Assembly (NCBI GenBank): GCA_004369045.1
Contig: ML213538.1
Span: forward strand, 119,000 to 172,158
Direction: 5' to 3'
DNA from: Heliocybe sulcata
Taxonomy: Eukaryota > Basidiomycota > Agaricomycetes > Gloeophyllales > Gloeophyllaceae
DNA: 53,159 nt
Each line of letters begins with the position of its first letter. Position 1 is the first letter of the stretch. Made by a program: the position numbers and the translations under genes. The notes below the pieces were generated by a model. That model saw only the letters and a list, made by a program, of their open reading frames with translations, was not told the origin of the DNA and did not search any database. Shown here piece after piece: positions 31,137 through 42,500 of the stretch.

Positions 31137-33539
31137 ATGCCCGACAAGTCCCTCACAGACACGTACGGCCCCTCGGGTGCGCTGCTTACCGTTTCTATCT
31201 CATAACCTGCTCAACTACCCCTCCCCAGGCTTGCGCGGTATCCTCCAGGCTGGAAACCTCTATGTCGTGCTCTGCGTGGCCATGGCCTCCATGGGCGGTC
31301 TGCTATTCGGTGCGTTCCGCCTCCTTGTACACACCCCTGTCCTAACAACTCCTTTGTCAAGGCTACGACCAAGGTATTCAGTCCCTATATGCGCTCGGGT
31401 CAAGCTAACACTCGAATCAAGGCGTCATCTCCGTCACCCTCGTCATGGACCAGTTCCTCGAGCGGTTTCCTCGTGTCGACGAGACCAAGAGCAGCAGCGC
31501 ATCCTTCTACAAGGGTCTCATGGTACGTCTGTCCTCGTCTCACACCCCGTACCTCCTCAACTCTGCCGTGCACTGCTTAGACCGCCATGATCGAGCTGGG
31601 AGCCATCATCGGCGCCGCCCTCGCTGGCTACACGAGCGACAAGCTCAGCAGAAAATACGCCATCATCGTGTACGTCCCCTCCCGCCCTCCTCCACCCTCC
31701 CACTTACCCCCTTCTGCGCAGCGGCATATGCTGGTTCGTCGTCGGCTCGGCCCTCCAAACCGGCTCCGTAGGCTACGGGATGCTAGTCGTCGGCCGACTC
31801 GTAGGCGGTACGTCCCTGTCTACCCATTGCTTTAGGCGCCGGGATCTGATAGCGGTGCAGGCATCGGCATCGGTACCCTCTCGATGGTCGCGCCCCTCTA
31901 CATGTCCGAAATCTCTCCCCCAAATATCCGCGGCGCGCTCCTCGTGCTGGAAGAGTGGAACATCGTCTTTGGCATCGTCGTCGCCTACTGGTACGTCCCT
32001 CTCCCCTCTCCCCCCACACACGGAGTGACCATCACCACAGGATCACCTACGGCACACGCTACATCCGCTCCGAATGGGCCTGGCGCTTCCCCTTCATCCT
32101 CCAGATCCTCCCAGGGCTCCTCCTCGCCCTCGGTGCCTCCACGCTCCCCTTCTCCCCCCGGTGGCTCGCGTCAAAAGGCCGCGACAAGGAGGCCCTCGCC
32201 TCCCTCGCGCGCCTGCGCCACCTCCCGCCCAGCGACGCGAGAGTGCAGAAGGAGTTTACGGAGATCAGGGCAGAGGTGGCGTTCCAGAGGGAGATGGTCG
32301 AGGCGAAGCACCCGCGCCTGGCGGGGAGGCGGGGGTGGAGCGCGGAGATGAGCAGGGAGGTGGGGCTTTGGGGAGATTTGTTTAGGAGCGGGTGTTATAA
32401 GAGGACGCTGGTGGGCACGGGATTGATGTGAGTGTGGTGTTCTGTCGTCGTGATTCATTAGTGGGCTTGCGAATATATCGTGTCCCGTTCTCTTTGACTC
32501 GCTTACCTCTTGACTCTAACACTATCCAATCCCCAGGTTCTTCCAACAATTCGTCGGCATCAACGCACTCATATACTACTCCTCATCGCTCTTCGAGACA
32601 CTAGGCTTGGGATACAACACACGGTACGTGCGCATACACCCAACCATCTCACTCCCCTCTCCTTTTCTCCCACTGACCTCGCAACCTCCCAACGACAGAC
32701 TGACCATGGGCGGCATCATGAACGTCTGCCAGCTCATCGGCGTCACCCCCTCCTTCCTCCTCCTCGACCGCGTCGGCCGGCGGCCCCTCCTCCTCTGGGG
32801 CTCCGTCGGCATGACCATCTGCCACATCATCGTCGCCGTCCTCGTGGGGATGTACACCGGGCGCTGGGAGACGAACCAGGATAAAGGTGCGTCCACTCCT
32901 GCGCGCCGCGCTGGGATTAACGCTGCTGACGCCGTGAGACAGGATGGGTCGGCGTGGCGTTTATATTGGTGTATATGATCGTGTTTGGACTTACCTGGGG
33001 CCCGGGTGTGTTGCGAGCTTTTGTGTTTGCGGTGAGGAGCTGACCGTGGGCGGACAGTACCCTGGGCGATGCCCGCCGAGATCTTCCCGTCCTCGCTGCG
33101 CGCAAAGGGCGTCGCGATCAGCGTCGTGTCGAACTGGTTCAACAACTTTGTCATCGGCCTGATCACCCCGCCGCTCGTGCAGGATACGGGCAAGGGCGCG
33201 TTCATCTTCTTCGCGGTGCGTCTTGGCTTTGTGAGACGGGCCGAGTAGGAGGGCTGATGTGGAGGGACAGGTGTTCTCGGCGCTGAGCTGGGTGTTTGTG
33301 TACTTTTTCGTGCCGGAGACGAGGCGGAAGACGTTGGAGGAGATGGATGCGGTGAGTGGCTTCTGAGTTGTGGGATCAGACGCGTTTTGTTCACTGTGTG
33401 ATAGGTGTTCGGCGACCACACGGGCGCGGCGGAGCAGGCGCGCCGCGAGGCGATCACGAAGCGTATACGGGAGACGAGGGTCGATGACATCGACTATGAG
33501 GAGAAGGAGAAGCGGGGGGAGGAGGTACCCGAGCTCTAG
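31137..33539 (+). CDS. MFS sugar transporter
   Basis: Twelve-helix hexose-type symporter of the plasma membrane. It starts MPDKSLTDTYGPSG at 31137 and splices to LRGILQAGNLYVVLCVAMAS. Family motifs are GGLLFGYDQGVISVTL, the loop-2/3 signature in GYTSDKLSRKYAIIV, VGRLVGGIGIGTLSMVAPLY, RGALLVLEEWNIVFGIVVAYW, SPRWLASKGRDKEA, QQFVGINALIYYSSSLFETL, LDRVGRRPLLLWG, the helix-10 block WAMPAEIFPSSLRAKG, and the terminal PETRRKTLEEMD. About ten short introns interrupt it. It ends GEEVPEL at 33539, with a charged C-tail. Substrate cannot be read from sequence. Confidence 0.88.
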
Positions 33540-33929
33540 GGTCTCATGATACTCGCGATACCTCACTTGCACGTCTTCTTGCACTTTTCACACTACGATG
33601 CTTTCATGGGGATCACTAACTTATAGCTGACGAACGGGGATGCATGACCACGCGATGCCTGGATCTAGTATATAATGTCAATCTATAATAGGAGTGGATT
33701 TCTTGCTTGTTTAATCTTGTAGCGGTCGATTTCGTCGTGCGGCTATGCACTGATCTTGTCATGTAATGCTTGCCAAATCTAAGAGCTCACTTAGGCAGCT
33801 GATCTCTATTGGCGTCGGCGAATGCCGGTGAGCGGGTGCTACCAATCCTCGACGTCTACTGCATGTTGACTGGGTCTAACGCACGTCTAGCTTACCACTC
33901 CATAATATTTCAATGGCAACTTTCGGTAT
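33540..33929. other. Spacer before the mobile-element block
   Basis: This spacer of about 390 bp follows the transporter. I see nothing recognisable; it marks the change from host genes to repeats. Confidence 0.4.
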
Positions 33930-34179
33930 ATTCACTCAGGATGCATTTCCTTGTGATAGTCTTGAGCATATTGCACCGCAACCGCGATATTCGACTTTTC
34001 ACAGTTCGCCTTCGCCGCTGTCCTCTTGTAGATAGTTCTACAATTGCTAAAAGCTCTCAACCTTGCATACCTCTCCATGCTGCCCTCGACGCCTGCTCTA
34101 TACTGACCGGCGACTATACTTATCGAGCGGTGCTCTGCAAGGATCGCGACGGAAAGGAACCCACCACATCCTCTATCCT
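33930..34179 (+). pseudogene. HNH-domain protein copy 3, N-terminal fragment
   Basis: The frame RDIRLFTVRLRRCPLVDSST, PCIPLHAALDACSILTGDYT, LCKDRDGKEPTTS matches the first module of copies 1 and 2. It ends at base 34179, exactly where the hAT terminal repeat begins. No HNH module follows. I did not find the missing half on the other side of the hAT element. Confidence 0.75.
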
Positions 34180-34320
34180 TAGTGTTGTTGAGGGCTCGGC
34201 TTGGCCTGAAGCCGCAGGCTTTGGCCTGGCTTCGGTAGGCTTGGGCTTGTCCGAACCTCAGGTCAGGCCCTCTCATCAGGCTCTGGCTTGGCTCGGGCCT
34301 GGCTTGGCCTGAGCCCAGGG
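34180..34320. repeat. hAT left end: TIR and subterminal repeats
   Basis: After the 9-bp TIR come repeated words of the type GGCTTGGCCTG, GCTTTGGCCTGG, GGCTTGGGCTT and GGCTCGGGCCTGG. The same words in the same style are at the right end (39430-39593). Such arrays bind transposase in other hAT elements. Confidence 0.65.
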
Positions 34321-34400
34321 CTTTATATGAGAGAAATGATCGCAGTCGTGTTCGGAGTACGGTGATGATAGAACATAGCATAATCCGTTACAATATTGTG

Positions 34401-37400
34401 CTAAAGATCTCCGTCAATATCACCCCTTTCATCCTCCTCCTCTGAGTCAAGGTTGATAGCTAGATCAATGTTCCCTTCCCCTCCGCACGTCGGAGTAGGC
34501 AAGTCTTGATCAGCTTCATCTTCTGCACTGTCCACAGCATCTTCTGTAGCAGAAGAAGGGCCACCATCCTGAAAGAAAAGGTCATTCTTGTACGCACACT
34601 TTAAGACTTGAAGGGCCTCGACAATATCCCCTTTGAGCCTGTTGCGACGCTTGGTGATGGTGATACCTGCACTCGAGAACGCGCGTTCACTCGAGACTGA
34701 AGTCACCATGATAGCGAGGTAGTCCCGGGCAAGTGCTGCCCATGTCGGGAACCTATGGGAATTCATCTGACTGAACCGTCGCAATCGAGGTCAGTTCAGG
34801 TAGAGCATCTCCGTAATACCAACTTACACCCCACCACTGGATGGTCGATGTGCCAGCCTCGATGACATCATCCAGATTCATATAACGTCAGTACTCGATC
34901 TCCCAAGCTGCCTCGGATGGAGCTACCGTATGCGTAGAGCTTGCCATGATAACATCGTCCTCGTCGTCCGAGAGATCAGCAAGGTTTGAAGGATGTCTTT
35001 GCAAAGCAGAAGGACGGGTGTCTCGTACGGGGAGTTGGCTGCTTGAGCCGCCGTGCAGGCTGTTGTATGTTCGTTCAAACTGGACATAATGCACGAGCTT
35101 AGCTGAGAGATTTAGGAACTGATATGGAAGCCTACAATCTCTTTCACAAGCACTTCAACCTCGCATTGCAATTCCTTTGACCAGTGCTGCCGGAAGTGGT
35201 CCATATGCTTCGTTGGCTCCAAGACTAAGAAAGCAGATGGAAGCAACACAGGAGGCAGACAAAATAGTTGACGTACTGATAGAGAAAACATAGGCATCAT
35301 TGTCCCCAGTCTTGTCATAGTACTCTGCAATCTTATCGAGGCCTGCTTGCAGACTTCTATTGAAGCGCTCGTACCCAGTCTTGACTTGTCTATTGATCCA
35401 CGCAGCATGCAGCTCCTCGAGGGCAGGAATACCAAGGTGAAGTGCCGGTGCTGTTTCCGAGGAGAAACATTGCTGAGAGCGGTCGGCATCCTTCATGCAA
35501 TTGTGAACAAATTAATCAGCTGAGTGAGAATGTGATGGCTTACCCCGAGGATCTTCTGGAATAGTTTTACCTGCTTCCACTCCTCCTGAGTCGGTGCAAG
35601 AGAATAGAGTTTGACTGCAGTCACACTATCTTTGGCCATGCACCCGAGCTCCATTATAAACTTAGATATATGCTATCGAGACATGAACGGTTCAGTCGAA
35701 ATACTACGCTGGATACAGTGAATGGTGCTCACGTCTCGCAGCTCGTACGCCCTGTTCAGCATCATGTAAGTCGAGGACCAGCGTACCTTCATATCAATGA
35801 CCAAGGTCTTGATATGCTTCACAGTGACACCAGCTGCAGCTTGGATGTTTCGAAAGCGCTCCTTACGCTGACTAGAGGAGCGCTCCTACGCACAAACCAT
35901 CTAACCAAGGTACTTGATCCAAGACATGGACATACCTTAACAGAAATAGCGCGAACGAGTCCGACCTTGTCCCGAGTCCCTGCAGTACCTTCCGTAGTGT
36001 CAGCATCCGGGTCTTGAGGGTCGTAATATGGTGCTTTGCTCTGTGTGGAAATAACAGCCTGCGTGGCAAGGTTTACAATATGGGCGAGGCAACTGTGCAA
36101 GAATGAATAAATTTTTAATTACAGTAGGCGGCATATGTCATGCGGCGTACCCTATACGTCGCTCAGATGGATCCATGACTATATTGTGGTGCTTGCGCAA
36201 CTGCTTCGCAAGCTCCTTCATCATTGTCAGGTTTGGTGATGCATTATCGCAAGTCACCATGAATATCTGATTACAATGATCGACATAATCAGTCGCGTAA
36301 ATCCATTTCGTGCAAGAATCTACTAACCTTCTCTGCTATCCTGAGTCATGCGGCAACCTTGTACAGGGCCTGGCCAAGCCGCTTCCCGTGGTGGGCATGA
36401 TTCATCCGAACAAATCCAATCAGTGCACCGTCCAGAGACCAGTTTCCACTTGTCTTCTCTGCGATCCAATGGGCAGTCACGGCAAAGTATCCGTCAACAT
36501 TACTAGCTTGCCAGGCATCGCACGTAAGCAAGATCTTCCCGCAGACTGTGGGACCCTATGTACGAAGCTGTCAGCTATCAACACAGGGTTATATATGACG
36601 GAGCATACATTAAGGCACTTTGATAGGCCTATAAGGTGCTTGTGGTAGGCTTGCATGATATGCTGCCGAGTGGCGACGCGGCGCGGTATGACCACTCCAT
36701 TCCCCTTCGCCTTTGCTGCTAATTCTATCATAGCCATAAATGCTGGGTGCTCGAGAGCACTAATTGGCTGCGAAAAGTATGAGGTTGTTGCAAAGCCATA
36801 AGATCGATGATAGGCACATACCTGATCAGCTGCGATGAGCCACTTGACCGCCAGGTCTTTGAAGCCTTCGTCACTATATACTAACACTGACTTCATCGGC
36901 AGAGGCTGAACATGTCCGTCCAGTGTGCCTTGATCCTCTTTGCTTGATGCTTGCAGCTTTCGTGCCTTAATATCCTTCTCAAGCATCGACAAGAAGTCAT
37001 TCTGGGTGCACCATAGTCGGTACTCGACCTGCCTACTGGTTAGCGGGTATTAATAGTGTTTATGAATCTATAACGCACGGGGTGATGAGAAGCCATATGT
37101 CTTCGTGATGTCGTCAAGTCAGCTACCTTGGTAAAGTCAGAGACACCACGTTTCCTATCAACCCCGTTGAATACATAACCAAGTCTTAAGAACAAATACT
37201 TACTTGCATATCTTGCAGTCGTGCACTTTTGCATCTTCCTTGCCTTGCCTGGCACGCTTGTAGACCGGGTGGAAGAACTGCTTGATATCTGCTGTCGGAT
37301 CGCGACAAGGAGGTTCATCCTTTGGTGCCTTGATATGGTCCAGGTCTTTGAGCATGCCATCGTCATGCAACTCATCCTCGGGATTATCCTTGCCCTCTGT

Positions 37401-38842
37401 ATGTGCGTATTAGTCAATAGCACGAGTGAGAATGGAGCGGTGGCTTACTCCGAATGCTCCTCTTGCCTCGCTGCTTTTGCTTCGATGGCCCAGGTGCCGT
37501 CTCGTCTTGATCATCGGTGTCACTGTCGCAGAGGTTGACAAGATCAGGAACTACTTCCTCGTCGTTAGTGCTGGCTGGTGCTTTTTGTTTCTTGTGCCTT
37601 GGGCCAGTCTCTTCGCGTGATTCGATGTCACTATCCGATTCAACCGCACGCTTTGCAGCTATGTTCATCCATTAGGATGATCCGGCATACAGGGTCATTT
37701 ACACATACCTTTACCCTTGCCCTTCGCACTTGCCTTCGGTTGGGCGTCTCGGTCCGTCCCATCAAGAGTATTAGCTGCGGTGCCGAGCTGGGAGTGCAAA
37801 GTCTCCAGTAATTCATGATCAGCACCTCCTTGCGTGATGGTCAAAGGGTCAGAGTCACTGTCCTCAGTCAGAGGATGTCGTATGGCGCTTCCCGCTTTCG
37901 CATGCTCAATGTTATTTATATCTGTGACTTTATCGCTTGGTTTTGGCACACGGCTGGAGGTGCGAAGGGTGGGAGCATCGGCTGACTTTGCTGTTAAACA
38001 TGTGAAAATGAGCATATGGAGGCCTGACGATTCAGTATAAAGTCACTTACCACTTCCGCCAGGCAAAAGGACACGCAAGTGGAGGTGAGAAAGATCACCG
38101 AGTCCGAGTCCACCCAGCGTATCACTCAAGGATACCGGGTGGTTCTTCCCAGACGGGTAGAGGCGATAGGTTGCAGCGTACGACAACGGAATCAGACCAC
38201 TCGCCTGCAGAGCACTGAAAATATCACGGGCGGTCATGTGTCGTGATGCAACTAGTGATGGCAGCGGTCAGCAGGGATCCGCACTAATAGCAATTAACTA
38301 CTTACGAATAGGCACTGTACCACAGCTGTCTGTGCCCTCGATAAAGACCGTGAACGGGCAATCACATAGTAAGCGCCGAAATCGGTCCAGTCTAAGATTG
38401 GATATGTGGGAGCGCGTCCAGCGAGTATGCAGACCTGTCCGCAGGCTTTCTGGAAGTAGTCGATGAAGGGGGACATGCTCTGGCATAAGATAGGATGCTG
38501 TAAAACCCAACTGTAAGTATATATACACTCCCTGGACCTGTTGTAGTAAAACGTACCGAGCGCCAGAATAGCAAAATTCCCGTAAACAATGGTAGCCGTG
38601 AAAAGCCACGCAACCGAGTCTGCATGGTTCATAAACTGCGAAGATCCATCTTGCAATCTGGGCGCACCAACGAAGCTGCTAGAGAAACCGAGCGGGACAC
38701 GTATCCCATAGGTTTTCGACAAGATGAGTGACAGGATCGGGAGCACGCTGAATACGAAAATGAGCGGTAGAGCATGCCAAATAGGCCTTGCTGCCACGGT
38801 CGCTGGGGTGCTTGCTACGAGGAGAGGTCTCACCGGCCTCAT
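34401..38842 (-). CDS. hAT transposase with N-terminal membrane helices and ubiquitin-like domain
   Basis: Exon 1 (38842-38557) starts MRPVRPLLVASTPATVAARP and has two helices (LPLIFVFSVLPILSLIL and WLFTATIVYGNFAILAL). Exon 2 (38497-38306) and exon 3 (38251-38051) encode a ubiquitin-like fold: PFTVFIEGTDSCGTVPI, then MTARDIFSALQASGLIPL, DTLGGLGLGDLSHLHLRVLL and GGSG. Acidic linker exons 4 and 5 follow (37990-37709, 37658-37449). A BED finger comes next, starting in exon 6 (HDCKICK...SRRHMASHH). The transposase core has MKELAKQLRKHHNIVMDPSE, CLAHIVNLATQAV and KVRWSSTYMMLNRAYEL. The C-terminal hAT dimerisation block is WAALARDYLAIMVTSVSSER with AFSSAGITITKRRNRLK; stop at 34401. The first four introns are all phase 1 (50-60 nt), which supports one gene. 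Fusion of host-like membrane/ubiquitin modules to hAT is inferred and needs transcript support. Confidence 0.65.
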
Positions 38843-39429
38843 AGTGAGTCAGGAGTCGCGCGTTGGCAGGGTCAATTTTTCTGACCTCGCCTTATGAGTA
38901 TCTCGTCCTCGAGGGCCAGCCAGATTACCTAACCTAAACCCACTAAGCAGGTTAGTGAGCATGCATGCCCATGTGGATACTCGCAGATGGTCCAACTGAA
39001 GTGCAGTCATCTTCTTGTTTCGGACTTGTTGGTGTCGTCTAACCCCTAGCACAGAAACCGTCCGGTGCGCGCTTCACAATGCTGTCAGCCACGGTCAGGC
39101 ACACTAGTACTTGAGACCTTTTATTGTGGAATAGTACTGTAAGGTAATTTCTACTGTATCGACAGTGCCTGGCAAACTTGTCGCGGTCAGATAAAGGTGA
39201 GCAGAAGAACCACGGAGTGGAAACTTACATGCTATCCAATCAAAGGAACGCAGACTCTTTGAGCCAACCGTTTAACCTTTTCACTTGCGAAGCCACAGCA
39301 AACGCGCTTATCGCTGCGAGAACAGCATGGTGGATGCCAGCAAAGCGGAAGCGACGCTTGCGTGGACTGATTTTCGCTTCGGATCACGGTCCATTGATGG
39401 CGGACTCGGATTCCAGTCCGGTGTGCCAA

Positions 39430-39593
39430 ATTTGGTATGTAAGCCTCGGGCTCGCCGGGCCTGGCTTGGCCTTGCTGAGAGCAAGCCAAGCCTGACTACA
39501 GGGCTTTGGGAGGGCTTGGGCCTGGCTTTGCTCACTGCGAGAGGACTTGGCCTGGCTCGGCTTGGGCTTTGAGCCAGGCCATATACAACACTA
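39430..39593. repeat. hAT right end: subterminal repeats and TIR
   Basis: The GC-rich words GGGCCTGGCTTGGCC, GGGCTTGGGCCTGGC and GGCCTGGCTCGGCTTGGGC lead to the terminal ACAACACTA. It partly overlaps the 3' end of the neighbouring transposase-like gene reading on the minus strand. Confidence 0.65.
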
Positions 39594-42500
39594 ATCACCA
39601 CTCTCGAACTGTGAGCGTCTGAGATCGGCAAAGCCACGATGCGGTTTGCCCTCACACGCTGCTTCCTCAGTTTTGCTTTATGACGCTGCTCCAGGATGTT
39701 CTTCTCTTCTTGCGAGACGAGGAACGAGGCTCGATGGCGCTCTTTGTCACTGTGCGGGTGCATTCGGTTAAAATGTGCATCGAAATTGTACTTCCATATT
39801 GCGTCCGAGCCTGAAGGACAGAGTGGGCACTCCATTGGTACATTGGTGCATGGTGAAGACTTCGTAAACTTGCCAGCAGTTGCAAGCTGTATCTTATACA
39901 AATTTTGGCATTGGGATGACTGCATGTCAACGATGTATGACCCTGATGGACCTTTTCAGAGTCGAATTCTGCAAATATTACCAGTATTCAGACATAGCCC
40001 GCAGGGTGAATCAGCGCGAATGATGCTGCTATCAAATAGTATGTGGGGTGCCATGTGTTCAATGAGCTTCGGTCCCTTGTCGATAACTATGGCCGGGCAG
40101 AGAGAGCACCGGTGCTGGTCTTGAGGAGTATGACGGGGCTGTCCATCTGCCTCGCACAAGAAGCATGCCTTATCTGAATTCGGGTATTAGATCGAAACAT
40201 CTACATCATGGTGGATCGTAACTTACCATCTCGAGAACGATAGGGGAAAGTTGAAGTGAGCGGAATATTAGGTAGGTCGTCTAGCTCATTCTTGAGCCGC
40301 TCGAACAGGAGGCATGATGCCGCCTTCAATGTGCTGGACTCAAACACATATGTGGGCCCACCTTGAAGCGTCTTTCACAGACTGGCTTTGATATCAGGAT
40401 CGACAGCTTCCACCCAACGTCCTTCGAGATCCCTCGAGGATGCAAGACCAGGCAGCTGCTCGAATTCTCCCATCCAGTCCCATTCTTCGAATTCTTCCTG
40501 GTTCACGTCGGGAGACGAGTCCTGGGGATGGGACAGCAGCCCAAGTCACATTAGCTGCACTTTAAACCGGACATTTGGCTCCTGAAGAGCGTCACTGGGC
40601 ACGGCTTGAACGGTGGTATTATTGACCCGTATATCGATGACCAGAGCGGCCGCAAGGAAGATGTGACCGTTACAGCGCACAATAGTAAGGACTGGGCTGT
40701 GGACATCAAACAGTGAAGTGTCGGTGTCGAATGACTGTGCGAGGTGTTTTGCACTAGACTCGTTGTACACTGACAGGCCGTTTATGCGCCGAAGACGATC
40801 CTTAGAGCTCTGAATGCTCATGAACTTTGAATAAACCCGAAGGATGCATGCTTTGTGCTGGGGTTTGCTATCGTCGCCATCTACAGGGATCCAAGCACTG
40901 TATCTCGGGGAAGACTTTGAGCGCTCATCACCATCGCGACCTTCAGTCAGTTCCGAAGAGACAAGATCCTCGAGATCAGGCTCGCAGTCCACAAGTTGCT
41001 CGGTACCAGACTCGCCAGAGTTCAAAATCATTATTTGCGTGGGATCTGAGACCGCTGGGGCATCACCAATGTCAGCAGTAGGTTCATCCCTCTCCTCGTC
41101 ATCTTCTTCGCGCTCGCCCGTGTTTATACCGCCTATCAGAACGAGCCGATCATTCCCAAATGGACATAGGATATCGTATCCGCCTGAGCTTTCCATGCCC
41201 TCGAAAGGTGGTGTCTCGCTGCATTCCCCAAGCTCCTCTATTGCATCCTGCTTTCCAAGCTGCCACGAGGTGAGGAGCACAACTTTACTGAGGGAGACAT
41301 CTCCTTTCCAGGAGGCAGGATTGATATGGTCATATTTACGAGACACAGACGACTCGCCAGGTTTCAAAGTCGGTAATCCGAGACGTCGCGGGCCTCGATC
41401 CCATGTTGGATGAAGCTGGAGGAGAGACGAGCAGAGGGAGGCTGTTGTCAATCTGGACGCCAGCTGTAACTGATCGGCATTGGTGTCATTGCCTGTCATA
41501 GTCCGTACAATTCCAAATAATGTCTCCAGAGAGTCAGTTCCCAGTAGGATCAGATAGAACTTGCCATCCGGATTGGCTACGATGGCTTTCGCAACACAGA
41601 AGTAGGCATTCTTGATCATGCTCACAACATCATAGTAAAGCTGAACAGGCATAAAACCGCCCTTATTCTTGGCATACAGTGCAAGGCAGAGGTGGGTGAC
41701 GGCGGACAGATGCTGAAGCTGCCGCCCGAGTGAGAGCTGGACATTCGTGTATGCTTCCAAAAGGTGCCGGTAGACGTGACCCATCAGGCGCAAGACTCGT
41801 TGTGCTGTCGCAAACGGAGGCTGGTTTTGCAGGGACTCGGGATCGTAGCTCAGGCCAGATATCGATAACAGAAGGGAATACGCCAGTGGGACATCTTGTC
41901 TGTCATTCGGAGACAGCAAGCCGTGGACATGACGTGCACTTTCACCTTCATGGAGCAAATGTTTCTCGATTATTGACGGGGTGATGGTGACCCCACTGAT
42001 CGTAATTCCTCTATGTCGTAACAATGTATTCCGGAAGCGCTTGATGACATGCTTGTAGTCAAAGTCGCCAGTAACATCATCCTCTCCGCAGAGGAAATTG
42101 AACAATCGCAAAGGCTCGAGGAGACAGTGTATCAATGATGTGGAAAACAGATGGTGCTGGAGAGTCAGCAATGCTACTGCTCGTCGGCGACGAGAGTCTC
42201 CGTCGGTCGCAATAGAATACAGTCGCTGATGTCGAGAGCCTGCGGTTGCATTGAATGCATCGATAGCTTTGGCTAGCAGATCACGATGAGGCTCCACACC
42301 CTCTCGTTTGCAGGTACCAGACACAATAACCGGTCGTGCTGAATTACGTCTAGCGTTATCGGAGAGAACTCGCATTGCCACAACGGTAGCCTGTACGCAA
42401 AACACGATCAATTGAGTACACATTCAGCAACACGGTATCGATGAACATACTTCGGTGGCCAAATGCACTCGATCAGATGCAGACAACACTGGATTGGTCA

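Larger units (their letters stand above)
34180..39593 (-). mobile_element. hAT-superfamily DNA transposon, 5.4 kb
   Basis: The ends are TAGTGTTGT at 34180-34188 and its inverse ACAACACTA at 39585-39593, a 9-bp perfect terminal inverted repeat of the TAGNGTTG type known for hAT elements. Both ends carry GC-rich subterminal repeats. One long multi-exon transposase gene fills most of it on the minus strand. The expected 8-bp target duplication is absent: left flank TCTATCCT, right flank ATCACCAC. Confidence 0.75.

Noticed and set aside
40844-41413. 189-codon plus-strand frame
   Set aside because: It is antisense to the well-supported transposase-like gene.
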